A stretch of 22,252 nt of DNA from an uncultured Bacilli bacterium. GTDB taxonomy: Bacteria > Bacillota_I > Bacilli_A > ML615J-28 > CAG-313. A program made the position numbers and the translations under genes. The DNA is taken from assembly GCA_904502205.1 (NCBI GenBank), contig CAJGDR010000006.1, forward strand, positions 1 through 22,252, in the 5' to 3' direction. Under the pieces are notes generated by a model. The model had not been told where the DNA came from and searched no databases. It was given only the letters and a program-made list of their open reading frames with translations. Every line of letters begins with the position of its first letter. Position 1 is the stretch's first letter. Of the stretch, positions 15,291 through 22,252 are shown in pieces.

Positions 15291-15340
15291 TATGATAATT
15301 CATGTGTGCATCGGAAGTTCATGCCATATTAAAGGATCAC
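15066..15340 (+). repeat. Tandem paralogues sharing a near-identical 31-base block
   Basis: Bases 15066-15096 and 15310-15340 differ at one position of 31, whereas the sequences on either side have clearly diverged. They code for the cluster-binding segment IGSSCHIKGS in the two small ferredoxin genes. The block marks the two genes as a duplication. Confidence 0.75.
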
Positions 15341-15543
15341 CTGAAATTGTCGAGTTATTAAACAAAGCTATTGAAGAATATCATCTTGAACAAGAAATTA
15401 CACTTTGTGGGAGTTTTTGTTTAGGTAAATGTAATCGCTTTGGAGTAACTGTACAAGTAGATGAAGAAATTTTTACAGGAATTAGTCCTGTAAATTTTAA
15501 TGAATTTTTCAAAAAAAATATACTAGATGTATTGAAAAAATAA
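15292..15543 (+). CDS. Small thioredoxin-like [2Fe-2S] ferredoxin (NuoE/HydC-like), copy 2
   Basis: 83-residue paralogue of the preceding protein, with the same ligands C6, C11 (VCIGSSC) and C43, C47 (SFCLGKC) and an additional C39. Overall identity to copy 1 is moderate (roughly 40% by eye), but residues 6-16 are identical and the DNA there is almost identical. The start codon lies one base after the stop of copy 1, and the Shine-Dalgarno-like AAAGG is inside copy 1, so translation is probably coupled. The presence of two different carriers suggests one for each of the two hydrogenase-domain proteins encoded downstream, which is a guess. Confidence 0.82.
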   Translation: MIIHVCIGSSCHIKGSPEIVELLNKAIEEYHLEQEITLCGSFCLGKCNRFGVTVQVDEEIFTGISPVNFNEFFKKNILDVLKK

Positions 15544-15559
15544 AAAGGAGTAGATTATT

Positions 15560-17239
15560 ATGCCTATTTGTTTAACTTTGAAAAAGTCTAATTGTAAGAA
15601 TTGCTATAAGTGTATAAGACACTGTCCAGTTAAATCAATTCGTTTTTCTGGAAACCAAGCTCATATTATTGATGATGAATGTATTTTATGTGGACAATGT
15701 TTTGTTGTGTGCCCACAAAATGCAAAACAAATTGTTGATGAAACAGAAAAAGTAAAATTCTTCTTACAATGTGATGAACCAGTAATTGTCAGTCTTGCAC
15801 CATCGTTTATTGCAAACTATCATGGTGTAGGTATTGAATCAATGCGTAAAGCACTTAAACAACTTGGTTTTTATGATGTTGAAGAAACTGCTATGGGTGC
15901 GACTGTAGTAAAAAATGAATATGAAAGAATGATTGAAGAAGAAGATCGAGATATTATTATTTCATCTGCATGTCATTCAATCAACTTATTAATTCAAAAA
16001 TATTTCCCAGCTCAATTAGAATATTTAGCAGATGTTGTATCACCAATGCAAGCCCATTGTATGGATATTAAGAAAAGATATCCAAATGCTAAAACAGTAT
16101 TTATTGGACCTTGTGTTGCTAAAAAAGATGAAGCAGATCATTATAAAGGTATTGTTGATGCTGTTTTAACTTTTGATGAACTATCTAGTTGGTTAAAAGA
16201 AAAAAATATTGAGTTAGAACAAAATATTGATATTACAGAAGAAAGTAAAGCTAGATTTTTCCCAACAACAGGTGGTATTTTAAAAACTTTATCAAAACAA
16301 CATCCTGACTATACTTATATGGCGTTAGATGGTGTTGAAAATTGTATAGCAGCTTTAAAAGATATCGCAAGTGGAAAAATCCATAAATGTTTTATTGAAA
16401 TGTCTGCATGTGTAGGAAGTTGTATTGGTGGACCTGTTATGGAAAAATACCATAAATCATCACCTATTGATGATTACATCAAAGTTTCTAAATATGCTGG
16501 TAAAAAAGACTTTGTTGTTGAACAACCTAATAAAAACGATATTAGAAAATTATTTAAATATATCGATCCAAAATATAAAAAACCATCAGAAACAGAAATT
16601 TACAGTGCATTAAGACAAATGGGTAAATTTAAAGAATCTGATGAATTAAACTGTGGTTCATGTGGTTATAACACATGTCGTGAAAAAGCAATTGCTATTT
16701 GTCATGGTAAAGCAGACGCATCTTCATGTTTACCATTCTTAAAAGATAAAGCTGAAAGCTTCTCAGATACAATTGTTAAGAATACACCTAATGGTATCAT
16801 AGTTTTAAATGAAAACATGGAAGTTCAACAAATTAATGAAGCTGCTAAGAATATTATGAATATCCGTTCAAGTGCAGATGTTTTAGGTGATCAAGTTGTT
16901 AAAATCTTAGATCCACATGAATTCATTCGTACAAGAGATTCTAAAAAGAATATTCGTAAAAAACGTTTATTCTTAGCTGAATATCAAAAATATATTGAAT
17001 TAACTGTTTTACACGATAGAGATTCTCATTTATTAATTGGTATAATGAGAGACATTACTGAAGAAGAATATACACGCGTTAAAAAAGAAGAAATCAGTCG
17101 TAAGACAATTGCGGTTGCTGATAAAGTAGTTGACAGACAAATGAAGATTGTTCAAGAAATTGCCTCACTTCTTGGGGAAACAGCAGCAGAAACTAAAATT
17201 GCCCTAACAAAATTAAAGGAGTCAATTTCTGATGAATAA
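15560..17239 (+). CDS. Sensory-type [FeFe] hydrogenase with FeS and PAS domains (HydS-like, group C)
   Basis: 559 residues. Order: two-cluster ferredoxin domain (C12, C15, C18, C22; C41, C44, C47, C51); H-cluster domain about 70-315; a cysteine-rich FeS domain (C365, C368, C373, C381); a PAS domain about 400-500; a helical tail to 559. The four cysteines that hold the H-cluster are present: C138 (SSACHS), C185 (GPCVAKK), C284 and C288 (SACVGSCIGG). The catalytic enzymes' TSCCP motif is SACHS, so the proton-shuttling cysteine is alanine. That change is typical of the slow, putatively sensory group C enzymes such as Thermotoga HydS. It lacks a kinase or other output domain, so output probably passes through the phosphatase gene that overlaps its end by 8 bases. 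An AAAGGAG site precedes ATG 15560. Confidence 0.88.
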   Translation: MPICLTLKKSNCKNCYKCIRHCPVKSIRFSGNQAHIIDDECILCGQCFVVCPQNAKQIVDETEKVKFFLQCDEPVIVSLAPSFIANYHGVGIESMRKALKQLGFYDVEETAMGATVVKNEYERMIEEEDRDIIISSACHSINLLIQKYFPAQLEYLADVVSPMQAHCMDIKKRYPNAKTVFIGPCVAKKDEADHYKGIVDAVLTFDELSSWLKEKNIELEQNIDITEESKARFFPTTGGILKTLSKQHPDYTYMALDGVENCIAALKDIASGKIHKCFIEMSACVGSCIGGPVMEKYHKSSPIDDYIKVSKYAGKKDFVVEQPNKNDIRKLFKYIDPKYKKPSETEIYSALRQMGKFKESDELNCGSCGYNTCREKAIAICHGKADASSCLPFLKDKAESFSDTIVKNTPNGIIVLNENMEVQQINEAAKNIMNIRSSADVLGDQVVKILDPHEFIRTRDSKKNIRKKRLFLAEYQKYIELTVLHDRDSHLLIGIMRDITEEEYTRVKKEEISRKTIAVADKVVDRQMKIVQEIASLLGETAAETKIALTKLKESISDE

Positions 17240-18404
17240 TTTATGCGCCGATATTGGTTATAAAAGTATCAATCATTATGGTGAACAACTATGTGGCGAT
17301 CACGTAGATATTATTGAACGTGGAGATAATTCAACAGTAGTAGTTTTAGCTGATGGTTTAGGAAGTGGAGTTAAAGCCAGTATTTTATCCACTCTTACGT
17401 CTAAAATTATTTCGACTATGATGGCCGAAGGTCTATCTTTAGAAGAATGTGTAGCTACGATTGCAGCTACATTACCAGTTTGCTCAACAAGAGGAGTTGC
17501 ATATTCAACTTTTACAATTATTCATATTAAGAATAATGAATATGCAGAAATTATCCAATATGATAACCCACAAGTTATTGTGTTGCGTAATAATAAAAAT
17601 TATGAATATTCTAAAACAGAAATGAATATTGGTGGAAAGAGAATATTTAAAAGCGAAATCAGATTAGAAGAAAATGATATTTTCGTTGCTATGAGTGATG
17701 GATGTCCACATGCTGGTATTGGACTAGCTTTTAACTTTGGTTGGAAAAGAGAAGAAATTATTGAATTTTTAGAAGTTATGTCACTAAGTGGTTTGACTGC
17801 GAAAAATTTATCTACATTATTAGTCGATGAATGTGATAAATTATATGGCAATAAACCTGGCGACGATACTACTGCTTGTATTATTAGAATAAGAAAACGT
17901 GAACCAATGAATCTTTTATTTGGTCCACCAGCTAGCCGTGATGATAATGATCGTATGATGTCGCTTTTCTTTTCAAAAGCTGGAAAGCATATCGTATGCG
18001 GTGGTACTACTTCATCAATTGCAGCTAAATACTTAGGTAAGAAAGTAGAAGCAACTTTAAACTTTGAAAATTCAGATCTTCCGCCGATTGCTAAAATCGA
18101 AGGTGTAGATTTAGTAACAGAAGGCGTTATCACAATCAACAGAGTTTTAGAATATGCAAAAGATTATATTGGCGAAAATTTATTATATGAACATTGGAAT
18201 TACAAAAGAGATGGTGCATCATTAATTTGTCGATTGTTATTTGAAGAAGCAACAGACATTAATTTCTATGTTGGAAGAGCAATCAATCCAGCCCATCAAA
18301 ATCCAGATTTGCCAATCACATTTAGTATTAAAATGAATTTAGTTGAAGAATTAACTAAATGTTTAAGATTAATGGGAAAAAGAATAAATGTAAGTTATTT
18401 TTAG
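17232..18404 (+). CDS. SpoIIE-type PP2C serine phosphatase associated with [FeFe] hydrogenase
   Basis: 390 residues. The N-terminal 220 form a PP2C/SpoIIE phosphatase domain with metal-binding motifs ADGLGSG (D41-G42), MSDGCPHAG (D156-G157) and GDDTTA (210-215). The remaining 170 residues (225-390), beginning 'REPMNLLFGPPASRDDNDRMM' and including 'HIVCGGTTSSIAAKYLG', are a domain I cannot name; it appears complete and is not membrane-bound. SpoIIE-like phosphatases usually dephosphorylate an anti-anti-sigma (STAS) protein, but no STAS, kinase or sigma gene lies here. Coupling to a PAS-hydrogenase upstream and a group B hydrogenase downstream is an arrangement known for group C [FeFe] hydrogenases and suggests H2- or redox-dependent control. 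AAAGGAG lies inside the end of the preceding gene. Confidence 0.85.
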   Translation: MNNLCADIGYKSINHYGEQLCGDHVDIIERGDNSTVVVLADGLGSGVKASILSTLTSKIISTMMAEGLSLEECVATIAATLPVCSTRGVAYSTFTIIHIKNNEYAEIIQYDNPQVIVLRNNKNYEYSKTEMNIGGKRIFKSEIRLEENDIFVAMSDGCPHAGIGLAFNFGWKREEIIEFLEVMSLSGLTAKNLSTLLVDECDKLYGNKPGDDTTACIIRIRKREPMNLLFGPPASRDDNDRMMSLFFSKAGKHIVCGGTTSSIAAKYLGKKVEATLNFENSDLPPIAKIEGVDLVTEGVITINRVLEYAKDYIGENLLYEHWNYKRDGASLICRLLFEEATDINFYVGRAINPAHQNPDLPITFSIKMNLVEELTKCLRLMGKRINVSYF

Positions 18405-18415
18405 GGAGGGAAAAA

Positions 18416-19837
18416 GTGAGAAAATTTGACACTAAAGTACAACATCTAAAATATAAAGTTTTAAGAGAAGTAGCAAGACAAGCATGGAATGGTACACTAT
18501 TAGATAATGTAATCGATATTCCAAAAATTATTTCTCCTGGAAAACAAGCTAGTACAAGATGTTGTGTATATAAAGAAAGAGCGATACTAGCTGAAAGAGT
18601 AAAAATTGCAATGGGTGGAGATCAAAATAACCCTAATGTAATTGAAGTAATTGAAATTGCATGTGATGAATGTCCAGCAGCAGGTTACGAAGTAACTGAA
18701 TCATGTCGTGGATGTTTAGCACACAGATGTGAAGATGTATGTAAAAGAGGAGCAATCTCTTTTGACAATAATCACGTAGCACATATTGATAAGAGCAAAT
18801 GTATTGAATGTGGACAATGTGCAAAAGTTTGTCCTTTCGCTGCAATCGTTAACCGTAAACGTCCTTGTCAAAATGCTTGTAAAATTAAAGCTATTTCAAT
18901 CGGACCTGATAATGCAGCATTAATCGACAACGATAAATGTATTTCATGTGGTGCTTGTGTATATCAATGCCCATTCGGTGCTATCATGGATAAATCATAC
19001 ATTTTAGATGCTGTTGATATGATCCAAAATAGTGATAACAACAAAAACTATAAAGTTTATGCTGTTGTTGCACCATCTATTTCAAGTCAATTCACATATG
19101 CTAAACTTGGTCAAGTTATTAAAGGTTTAAAAGAATTAGGTTTCTATACTGTAATTGAAGCAGCTTTAGGTGCTGATATGGTTGCTAAAACTGAATCTGA
19201 AGAATTAGCAGAAAAAGGTTTCTTAACAAGTTCTTGTTGTCCAGCCTTTGTTCAATATATTAAAACTGCATTCCCTGATTTAGTTAAATACATTTCACAC
19301 AACTATTCACCAATGGCAGCTTTAGCAAAATATATTAAAGATCATAATGAAAATTGCAAAGTTGTATTTATTGGTCCATGTACTGCTAAAAAAGCTGAAG
19401 CTCAATTAGGTGATGTTAAACCTTACGTTGATTGCGTATTAACATTCGAAGAACTTCAAGCATTATTTGATAGTAAAGATATCGACATTACAACTCTTGG
19501 TGAAGATTATCTTGACAATGCTTCATACTTTGGTAGAATCTTTGCAAGATCTGGTGGTTTATCAGACGCTGTAACACAAGCATTCAAAGAACAAGAAATT
19601 GACTTTAACCTTAAAGCCGTAGTTTGTGATGGTATCGAACAATGTAAAGTAGCATTATTAAAGAAAAGCAAAAATGTTTTAGATGCTAACTTCATTGAAG
19701 GTATGGCATGTCTTGGTGGATGTATCGGTGGAGCAGGATGCTTAACACACGGTGAAAAGAACAAAGCTGAAGTTGATAAATATGGACATGAAGCTTTAGA
19801 AAAAACAATTCTAGACGCTATTTCAGTTTTAAAATAA
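18416..19837 (+). CDS. Group B-like monomeric [FeFe] hydrogenase
   Basis: 473 residues from GTG 18416, chosen because AGGGAGGG stands 6 bases before it; an upstream in-frame ATG at 18359 lies inside the phosphatase gene. The N-terminal part has a helical region, then an extra cysteine set C97, C100, C105, C109, then ferredoxin motifs C129, C132, C135, C139 and C175, C178, C181, C185 with C151/C155 between. The H-cluster domain has intact motifs: FLTSSCCPAF (C274 proton relay, C275 ligand), GPCTAKKAEA (C322) and EGMACLGGCIGG (C432, C436). All catalytic residues are thus present, in contrast to the sensory paralogue upstream. Presence of an N-terminal extra cluster and a separate small ferredoxin in the operon suggest ferredoxin-linked H2 production or uptake. 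Maturation proteins HydE, HydF and HydG are not in the window. Confidence 0.9.
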   Translation: MRKFDTKVQHLKYKVLREVARQAWNGTLLDNVIDIPKIISPGKQASTRCCVYKERAILAERVKIAMGGDQNNPNVIEVIEIACDECPAAGYEVTESCRGCLAHRCEDVCKRGAISFDNNHVAHIDKSKCIECGQCAKVCPFAAIVNRKRPCQNACKIKAISIGPDNAALIDNDKCISCGACVYQCPFGAIMDKSYILDAVDMIQNSDNNKNYKVYAVVAPSISSQFTYAKLGQVIKGLKELGFYTVIEAALGADMVAKTESEELAEKGFLTSSCCPAFVQYIKTAFPDLVKYISHNYSPMAALAKYIKDHNENCKVVFIGPCTAKKAEAQLGDVKPYVDCVLTFEELQALFDSKDIDITTLGEDYLDNASYFGRIFARSGGLSDAVTQAFKEQEIDFNLKAVVCDGIEQCKVALLKKSKNVLDANFIEGMACLGGCIGGAGCLTHGEKNKAEVDKYGHEALEKTILDAISVLK

Positions 19838-19852
19838 TATCCAAGAATATTT

Positions 19853-19882
19853 AAAGAGAATCAATTTGATTCTCTTTTTTTA
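19853..19882 (+). terminator. Terminator of the hydrogenase operon
   Basis: 10-bp perfect stem AAAGAGAATC / GATTCTCTTT (19853-19862, 19868-19877), 5-base loop, followed by a T run. It starts 16 bases after the hydrogenase stop codon. Confidence 0.87.
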
Positions 19883-19929
19883 TATCCAATAAATAATTGA
19901 ACATATTATTTCAACTAACTCATAAAATA

Positions 19930-19938
19930 TGATATAAT
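19930..19938 (+). promoter_or_regulatory. Extended -10 promoter of the transporter gene
   Basis: TGaTATAAT at 19930-19938 is a perfect extended -10, 38 bases before the start codon at 19977. No convincing -35 box is visible at 15-19 bases upstream. The gene therefore has its own transcript, bounded by terminators on both sides. Confidence 0.6.
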
Positions 19939-19976
19939 ATAAAAGTTGTTTTATAGAAAGAGAGAATACAAAGTTT

Positions 19977-21095
19977 ATGAATCAAATATTTAAAAATGTA
20001 TTAGCTTTTATAAAAAAGAATATCGTTATGTTTATTGCAATGCTTGCAGCTATAATAACTTCATTTTTTATACCAATTGATAAAGAATATATTAACTATT
20101 TTGATTTTAAAACACTGACTTGTTTATTTTGTGTATTAGCAGTAGTTTGTGCTTTAAAAAATATTAAGTTCTTTTATGCTTTAGCCCACAAAATAGTCGA
20201 ACTTTTTAGAAATACAAAAATGGCTATTTTAGCGTTAGTTTATATTACTTTTATTGGTTCAATGTTTATTGCAAACGACATGGCATTACTTACTTTTTTA
20301 CCACTAGGTTTTATTGTGTTATATTCTACTAAAAAAGAAAAGTATATGGCATTTACGTTTATTATGCAAAACATCGCAGCAAACTTAGGTGGAATGTTAA
20401 CACCATTTGGTAATCCACAAAATTTATATCTATATTCTAAGTTTAATATACCAACACTTGAATTTATGGGTATTATGGCGATACCTTTTGTGATTGCTGT
20501 TTCACTTATTACAATTTGTTGTTTAATTTTTGTAAAAAAAGAAGAATTAATAGTTCCAGAAGAAGAAATTAATTTGCCGGTTGGAAGAACAATAATTTAT
20601 TTGATTTTATTTGCATTATCAATTATTATTGTATTTAGAGTAATTCCTTATTGGATTGGTTTAATTATAATTCCAATTGTTTTACTTTTTATGGACCGAA
20701 GTGCTCTTAAGAAAGTTGATTATCCTTTATTATTTACTTTTGTCTTTTTCTTTATATTCTCTGGTAATATGTCAAGAATCGATGCAGTTAGAAATTTATT
20801 TTCAATGTTACTTGAGAAAAACACTTTAATATTTAGTGTTTTATCTTGTCAAGTTATCAGTAATGTGCCATCAGCAATTTTACTTTCACAATTTACTAAT
20901 AACTACCAAGCTTTATTAGTTGGTGTTAATGTTGGTGGAGTTGGTACTTTGATTGCATCGCTTGCTAGTTTAATAACTTTTAGAGAATATATTAATCATT
21001 ATCCAAATAAAACAAAATATTATATAGGGTTATTTACTTTATTTAATTTTGCATTTTTAATTATCTTAACATCTATTATGTTAATAATATTATAA
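19977..21095 (+). CDS. Ion-transporter superfamily permease (citrate/ArsB-NhaD-like)
   Basis: 372-residue membrane protein with about ten or eleven hydrophobic segments. The two half-repeats carry the family signatures: 'FIANDMALLTFLPL' (about 97-110) and 'NIAANLGGMLTPFGNPQNLYLY' (about 132-153) in the first half; 'SNVPSAILLSQFTNNYQALLVGVNVGGVGTLIASLASLITF' (about 294-335) in the second. These match ion-transporter (CitM/SLC13/ArsB/NhaD) superfamily proteins, in which the N-P-Q/T and S-N-V-P-S hairpins form the substrate site. Substrates in this superfamily include di- and tricarboxylates, arsenite and sodium ions. Proximity to a dicarboxylate operon makes a carboxylate plausible but does not prove it; the gene has its own promoter and terminator. 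At 372 residues it is shorter than typical SLC13 proteins. Ribosome binding site is a weak GAAAGAGAG. Confidence 0.78.
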   Translation: MNQIFKNVLAFIKKNIVMFIAMLAAIITSFFIPIDKEYINYFDFKTLTCLFCVLAVVCALKNIKFFYALAHKIVELFRNTKMAILALVYITFIGSMFIANDMALLTFLPLGFIVLYSTKKEKYMAFTFIMQNIAANLGGMLTPFGNPQNLYLYSKFNIPTLEFMGIMAIPFVIAVSLITICCLIFVKKEELIVPEEEINLPVGRTIIYLILFALSIIIVFRVIPYWIGLIIIPIVLLFMDRSALKKVDYPLLFTFVFFFIFSGNMSRIDAVRNLFSMLLEKNTLIFSVLSCQVISNVPSAILLSQFTNNYQALLVGVNVGGVGTLIASLASLITFREYINHYPNKTKYYIGLFTLFNFAFLIILTSIMLIIL

Positions 21096-21123
21096 AAGGT
21101 CAAATGACGTTTGACCTTTTTTA
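21094..21123 (+). terminator. Terminator overlapping the transporter stop codon
   Basis: Perfect 11-bp stem AAAAGGTCAAA / TTTGACCTTTT (21094-21104, 21110-21120) with a 5-base loop and a short T run. The left arm begins within the TAA stop codon of the transporter gene. Confidence 0.85.
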
Positions 21124-21135
21124 CTTTTACTTTAA

Positions 21136-21164
21136 TTGACTATTAAGCATTAAAGTGATAAAAT
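21136..21164 (+). promoter_or_regulatory. Promoter of trkA
   Basis: TTGACT (21136-21141) and TAAAAT (21159-21164) are separated by exactly 17 bases, with a TG one base before the -10. This is the only promoter in the window with both a good -35 and -10. AGGAG at 21191-21195 follows before ATG 21202. Confidence 0.75.
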
Positions 21165-21201
21165 ATATACAAGTAATATAAAAATAAAATAGGAGAACAA
21201 T

Positions 21202-22252
21202 ATGAGAATAGTCGTAATTGGTGATGGTAAAGTTGGTAATGCAATTATTAGACATGTCAGTCGAGAAGGACATCAAGTAGTAGTAGTTGATAAAAATCCA
21301 AATGTCGTAGAAGACATAGTTAATCGTTATGACGTAATGGGCATTTGTGGTAATGGTGCTAGTTATCAAATCTTAAAAGAAGCTGATGCTGGTCGTGCTC
21401 ATGTTGTGATTGCGGTTACAGCAAGTGATGAAACTAATATGTTAGCGTGTGTTTTAGCTAAAAAACTTGGAGCGAAATCAACAATTGCCAGAGTTAGAAG
21501 TTATGAATACAATGATCAAGTAAAATATATTCTTCGTGACTTAGATATAAATATGGTAATTAATCCTGAAAAAGAAACTGCTGATGATATTATGAAAGTA
21601 ATTAACTTCCCAGAAGCATTAAGAGTTGATAATTTTGCTGAAGGTAAAGTTGACTTAGTCGAATTATATATTCCTGAGAATAGTCCACTTGTTGGAGAAA
21701 CATTAATCAGTATGCATCAAAAATATCAAGTCAAAGTACTTGTATGTGCAGTCCAAAGAGGCGAAGAAGTTTATATTCCTAATGGAACATTTACTTTTAA
21801 AGCAAAAGACCGTATTCATGTTACAGCTAAAAGAATGCATATTAAACAATTCTTAAATAAACTAGGTTTTATGGAAGAAAAAATAAAATCAATATTAATT
21901 ATTGGTGGTGGAACAATTACTAGTTATTTAGGAAAAGAATTAACTAAAAATAAATATGAAGTTAAAATTATTGAAAAAGATTATAACCGTTGTTTAGAAC
22001 TTAGTGAATTATTGCCTAGTGCAACAATCATTCATGGTGATGGTACTAGTCATGATATATTAAGTGAAGAAGGTTTATCAGATAGTGACGTTGTTATTTC
22101 ATTAACTGGTCAAGATGAAGAAAACATTATTATTTCAATGTATGCTTATAAACAAAATGTTAAGAAGATTGTTGCAAAAGTCAATAAAGAATCATTTGTT
22201 GGTTTAATGGAATCGATTGGTATGGCAACAATTGTATCACCAAAAGATATAA
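21202..22252 (+). CDS. trkA: TrkA potassium-uptake regulatory protein (3' end cut by window)
   Basis: Open to the window end, giving 350 residues of an expected roughly 450. The protein has two tandem RCK units: first Rossmann fold with GDGKVG (7-12) and VVVVDKN, the 'GNGASYQILKEA' motif and 'AVTASDETNMLACVLAKKLG'; a TrkA-C (RCK_C) domain around 140-225; then a second Rossmann fold starting 'ILIIGGGTITSYLGKEL' with 'IIHGDGTSHDILSEEG'. TrkA binds NAD(H) or nucleotides and gates the TrkH/KtrB-type potassium channel at the membrane. The second Rossmann motif (GGGTIT) deviates from GxGxxG, which is usual for the second unit. A trkH gene would be expected just downstream, outside the window. It has its own clear promoter and is unrelated in function to the redox operons. 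Confidence 0.92.
   Translation, partial: MRIVVIGDGKVGNAIIRHVSREGHQVVVVDKNPNVVEDIVNRYDVMGICGNGASYQILKEADAGRAHVVIAVTASDETNMLACVLAKKLGAKSTIARVRSYEYNDQVKYILRDLDINMVINPEKETADDIMKVINFPEALRVDNFAEGKVDLVELYIPENSPLVGETLISMHQKYQVKVLVCAVQRGEEVYIPNGTFTFKAKDRIHVTAKRMHIKQFLNKLGFMEEKIKSILIIGGGTITSYLGKELTKNKYEVKIIEKDYNRCLELSELLPSATIIHGDGTSHDILSEEGLSDSDVVISLTGQDEENIIISMYAYKQNVKKIVAKVNKESFVGLMESIGMATIVSPKDI

Noticed and set aside
17600..18139. 179-codon open frame on the - strand
   Set aside because: It lies fully antisense to the phosphatase gene, which has clear PP2C motifs; the reverse translation shows no recognisable domain and the frame has no good ribosome binding site.
15048..19837. NADH-dependent trimeric bifurcating hydrogenase (HydABC)
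   Set aside because: The small NuoE-like proteins lack the N-terminal HydC domain and there is no NuoF/HydB-like flavoprotein in the operon.
1..22252. CRISPR arrays, insertion sequences, tRNA or rRNA genes
   Set aside because: I saw no regularly spaced repeats, transposase motifs, terminal inverted repeats or tRNA-like cloverleaf sequences ending in CCA in the window.

Overview
The window is AT-rich, with most third codon positions A or T, almost only TAA stops, strong AGGAGG-type ribosome binding sites and extended -10 promoters. All recognisable genes lie on the + strand. This fits a low-GC Gram-positive (Firmicutes, possibly Bacilli/Erysipelotrichia-like) strict anaerobe that ferments without a quinone-linked chain here; the lineage cannot be fixed from sequence alone. 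Oxygen-sensitive metal centres dominate: ferredoxin clusters, CCG-type clusters and two [FeFe]-hydrogenase H-cluster domains.

Layout. (1) 1-2100: a Phd/YefM antitoxin with a broken RelE/ParE-like partner, a type I L-asparaginase, and an ECF-transporter S component, closed by a hairpin terminator. (2) 2220-14745: one apparent 12-gene operon with a single promoter and a single strong terminator. Its order is an LDH-family dehydrogenase carrying the malate-dehydrogenase specificity arginine, fumarase C, HdrB, HdrC, HdrA, FlxD, FlxC, FlxB, FlxA, a FrdB/TfrB-like iron-sulfur protein, a FrdA-like flavoprotein and an AspT/SucE-type carboxylate transporter. (3) 14746-19881: a leader rich in palindromes, then a five-gene operon with two small thioredoxin-like [2Fe-2S] ferredoxins, a PAS-containing sensory-type [FeFe] hydrogenase, a SpoIIE-type PP2C phosphatase and a group B-like [FeFe] hydrogenase. 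(4) 19930-22252: a citrate/ArsB-NhaD superfamily transporter with its own promoter and terminator, then TrkA, cut by the window end.

How it may work together (inference). The large operon encodes every step from oxaloacetate to exported succinate: oxaloacetate to malate, fumarate, then succinate. The reductase has no membrane anchor. Instead the genes for an HdrABC-FlxABCD flavin-based electron-bifurcating complex sit between fumarase and the reductase. The simplest reading is a soluble NADH-dependent bifurcating fumarate reductase: NADH enters at FlxA, HdrA splits the electrons, one branch reduces fumarate through HdrBC and the FrdBA-like pair, and the other reduces ferredoxin. The neighbouring hydrogenase operon could then dispose of reduced ferredoxin as H2, with the PAS-hydrogenase and PP2C phosphatase as a regulatory pair. 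This proposed machine is the main point of interest in the window.
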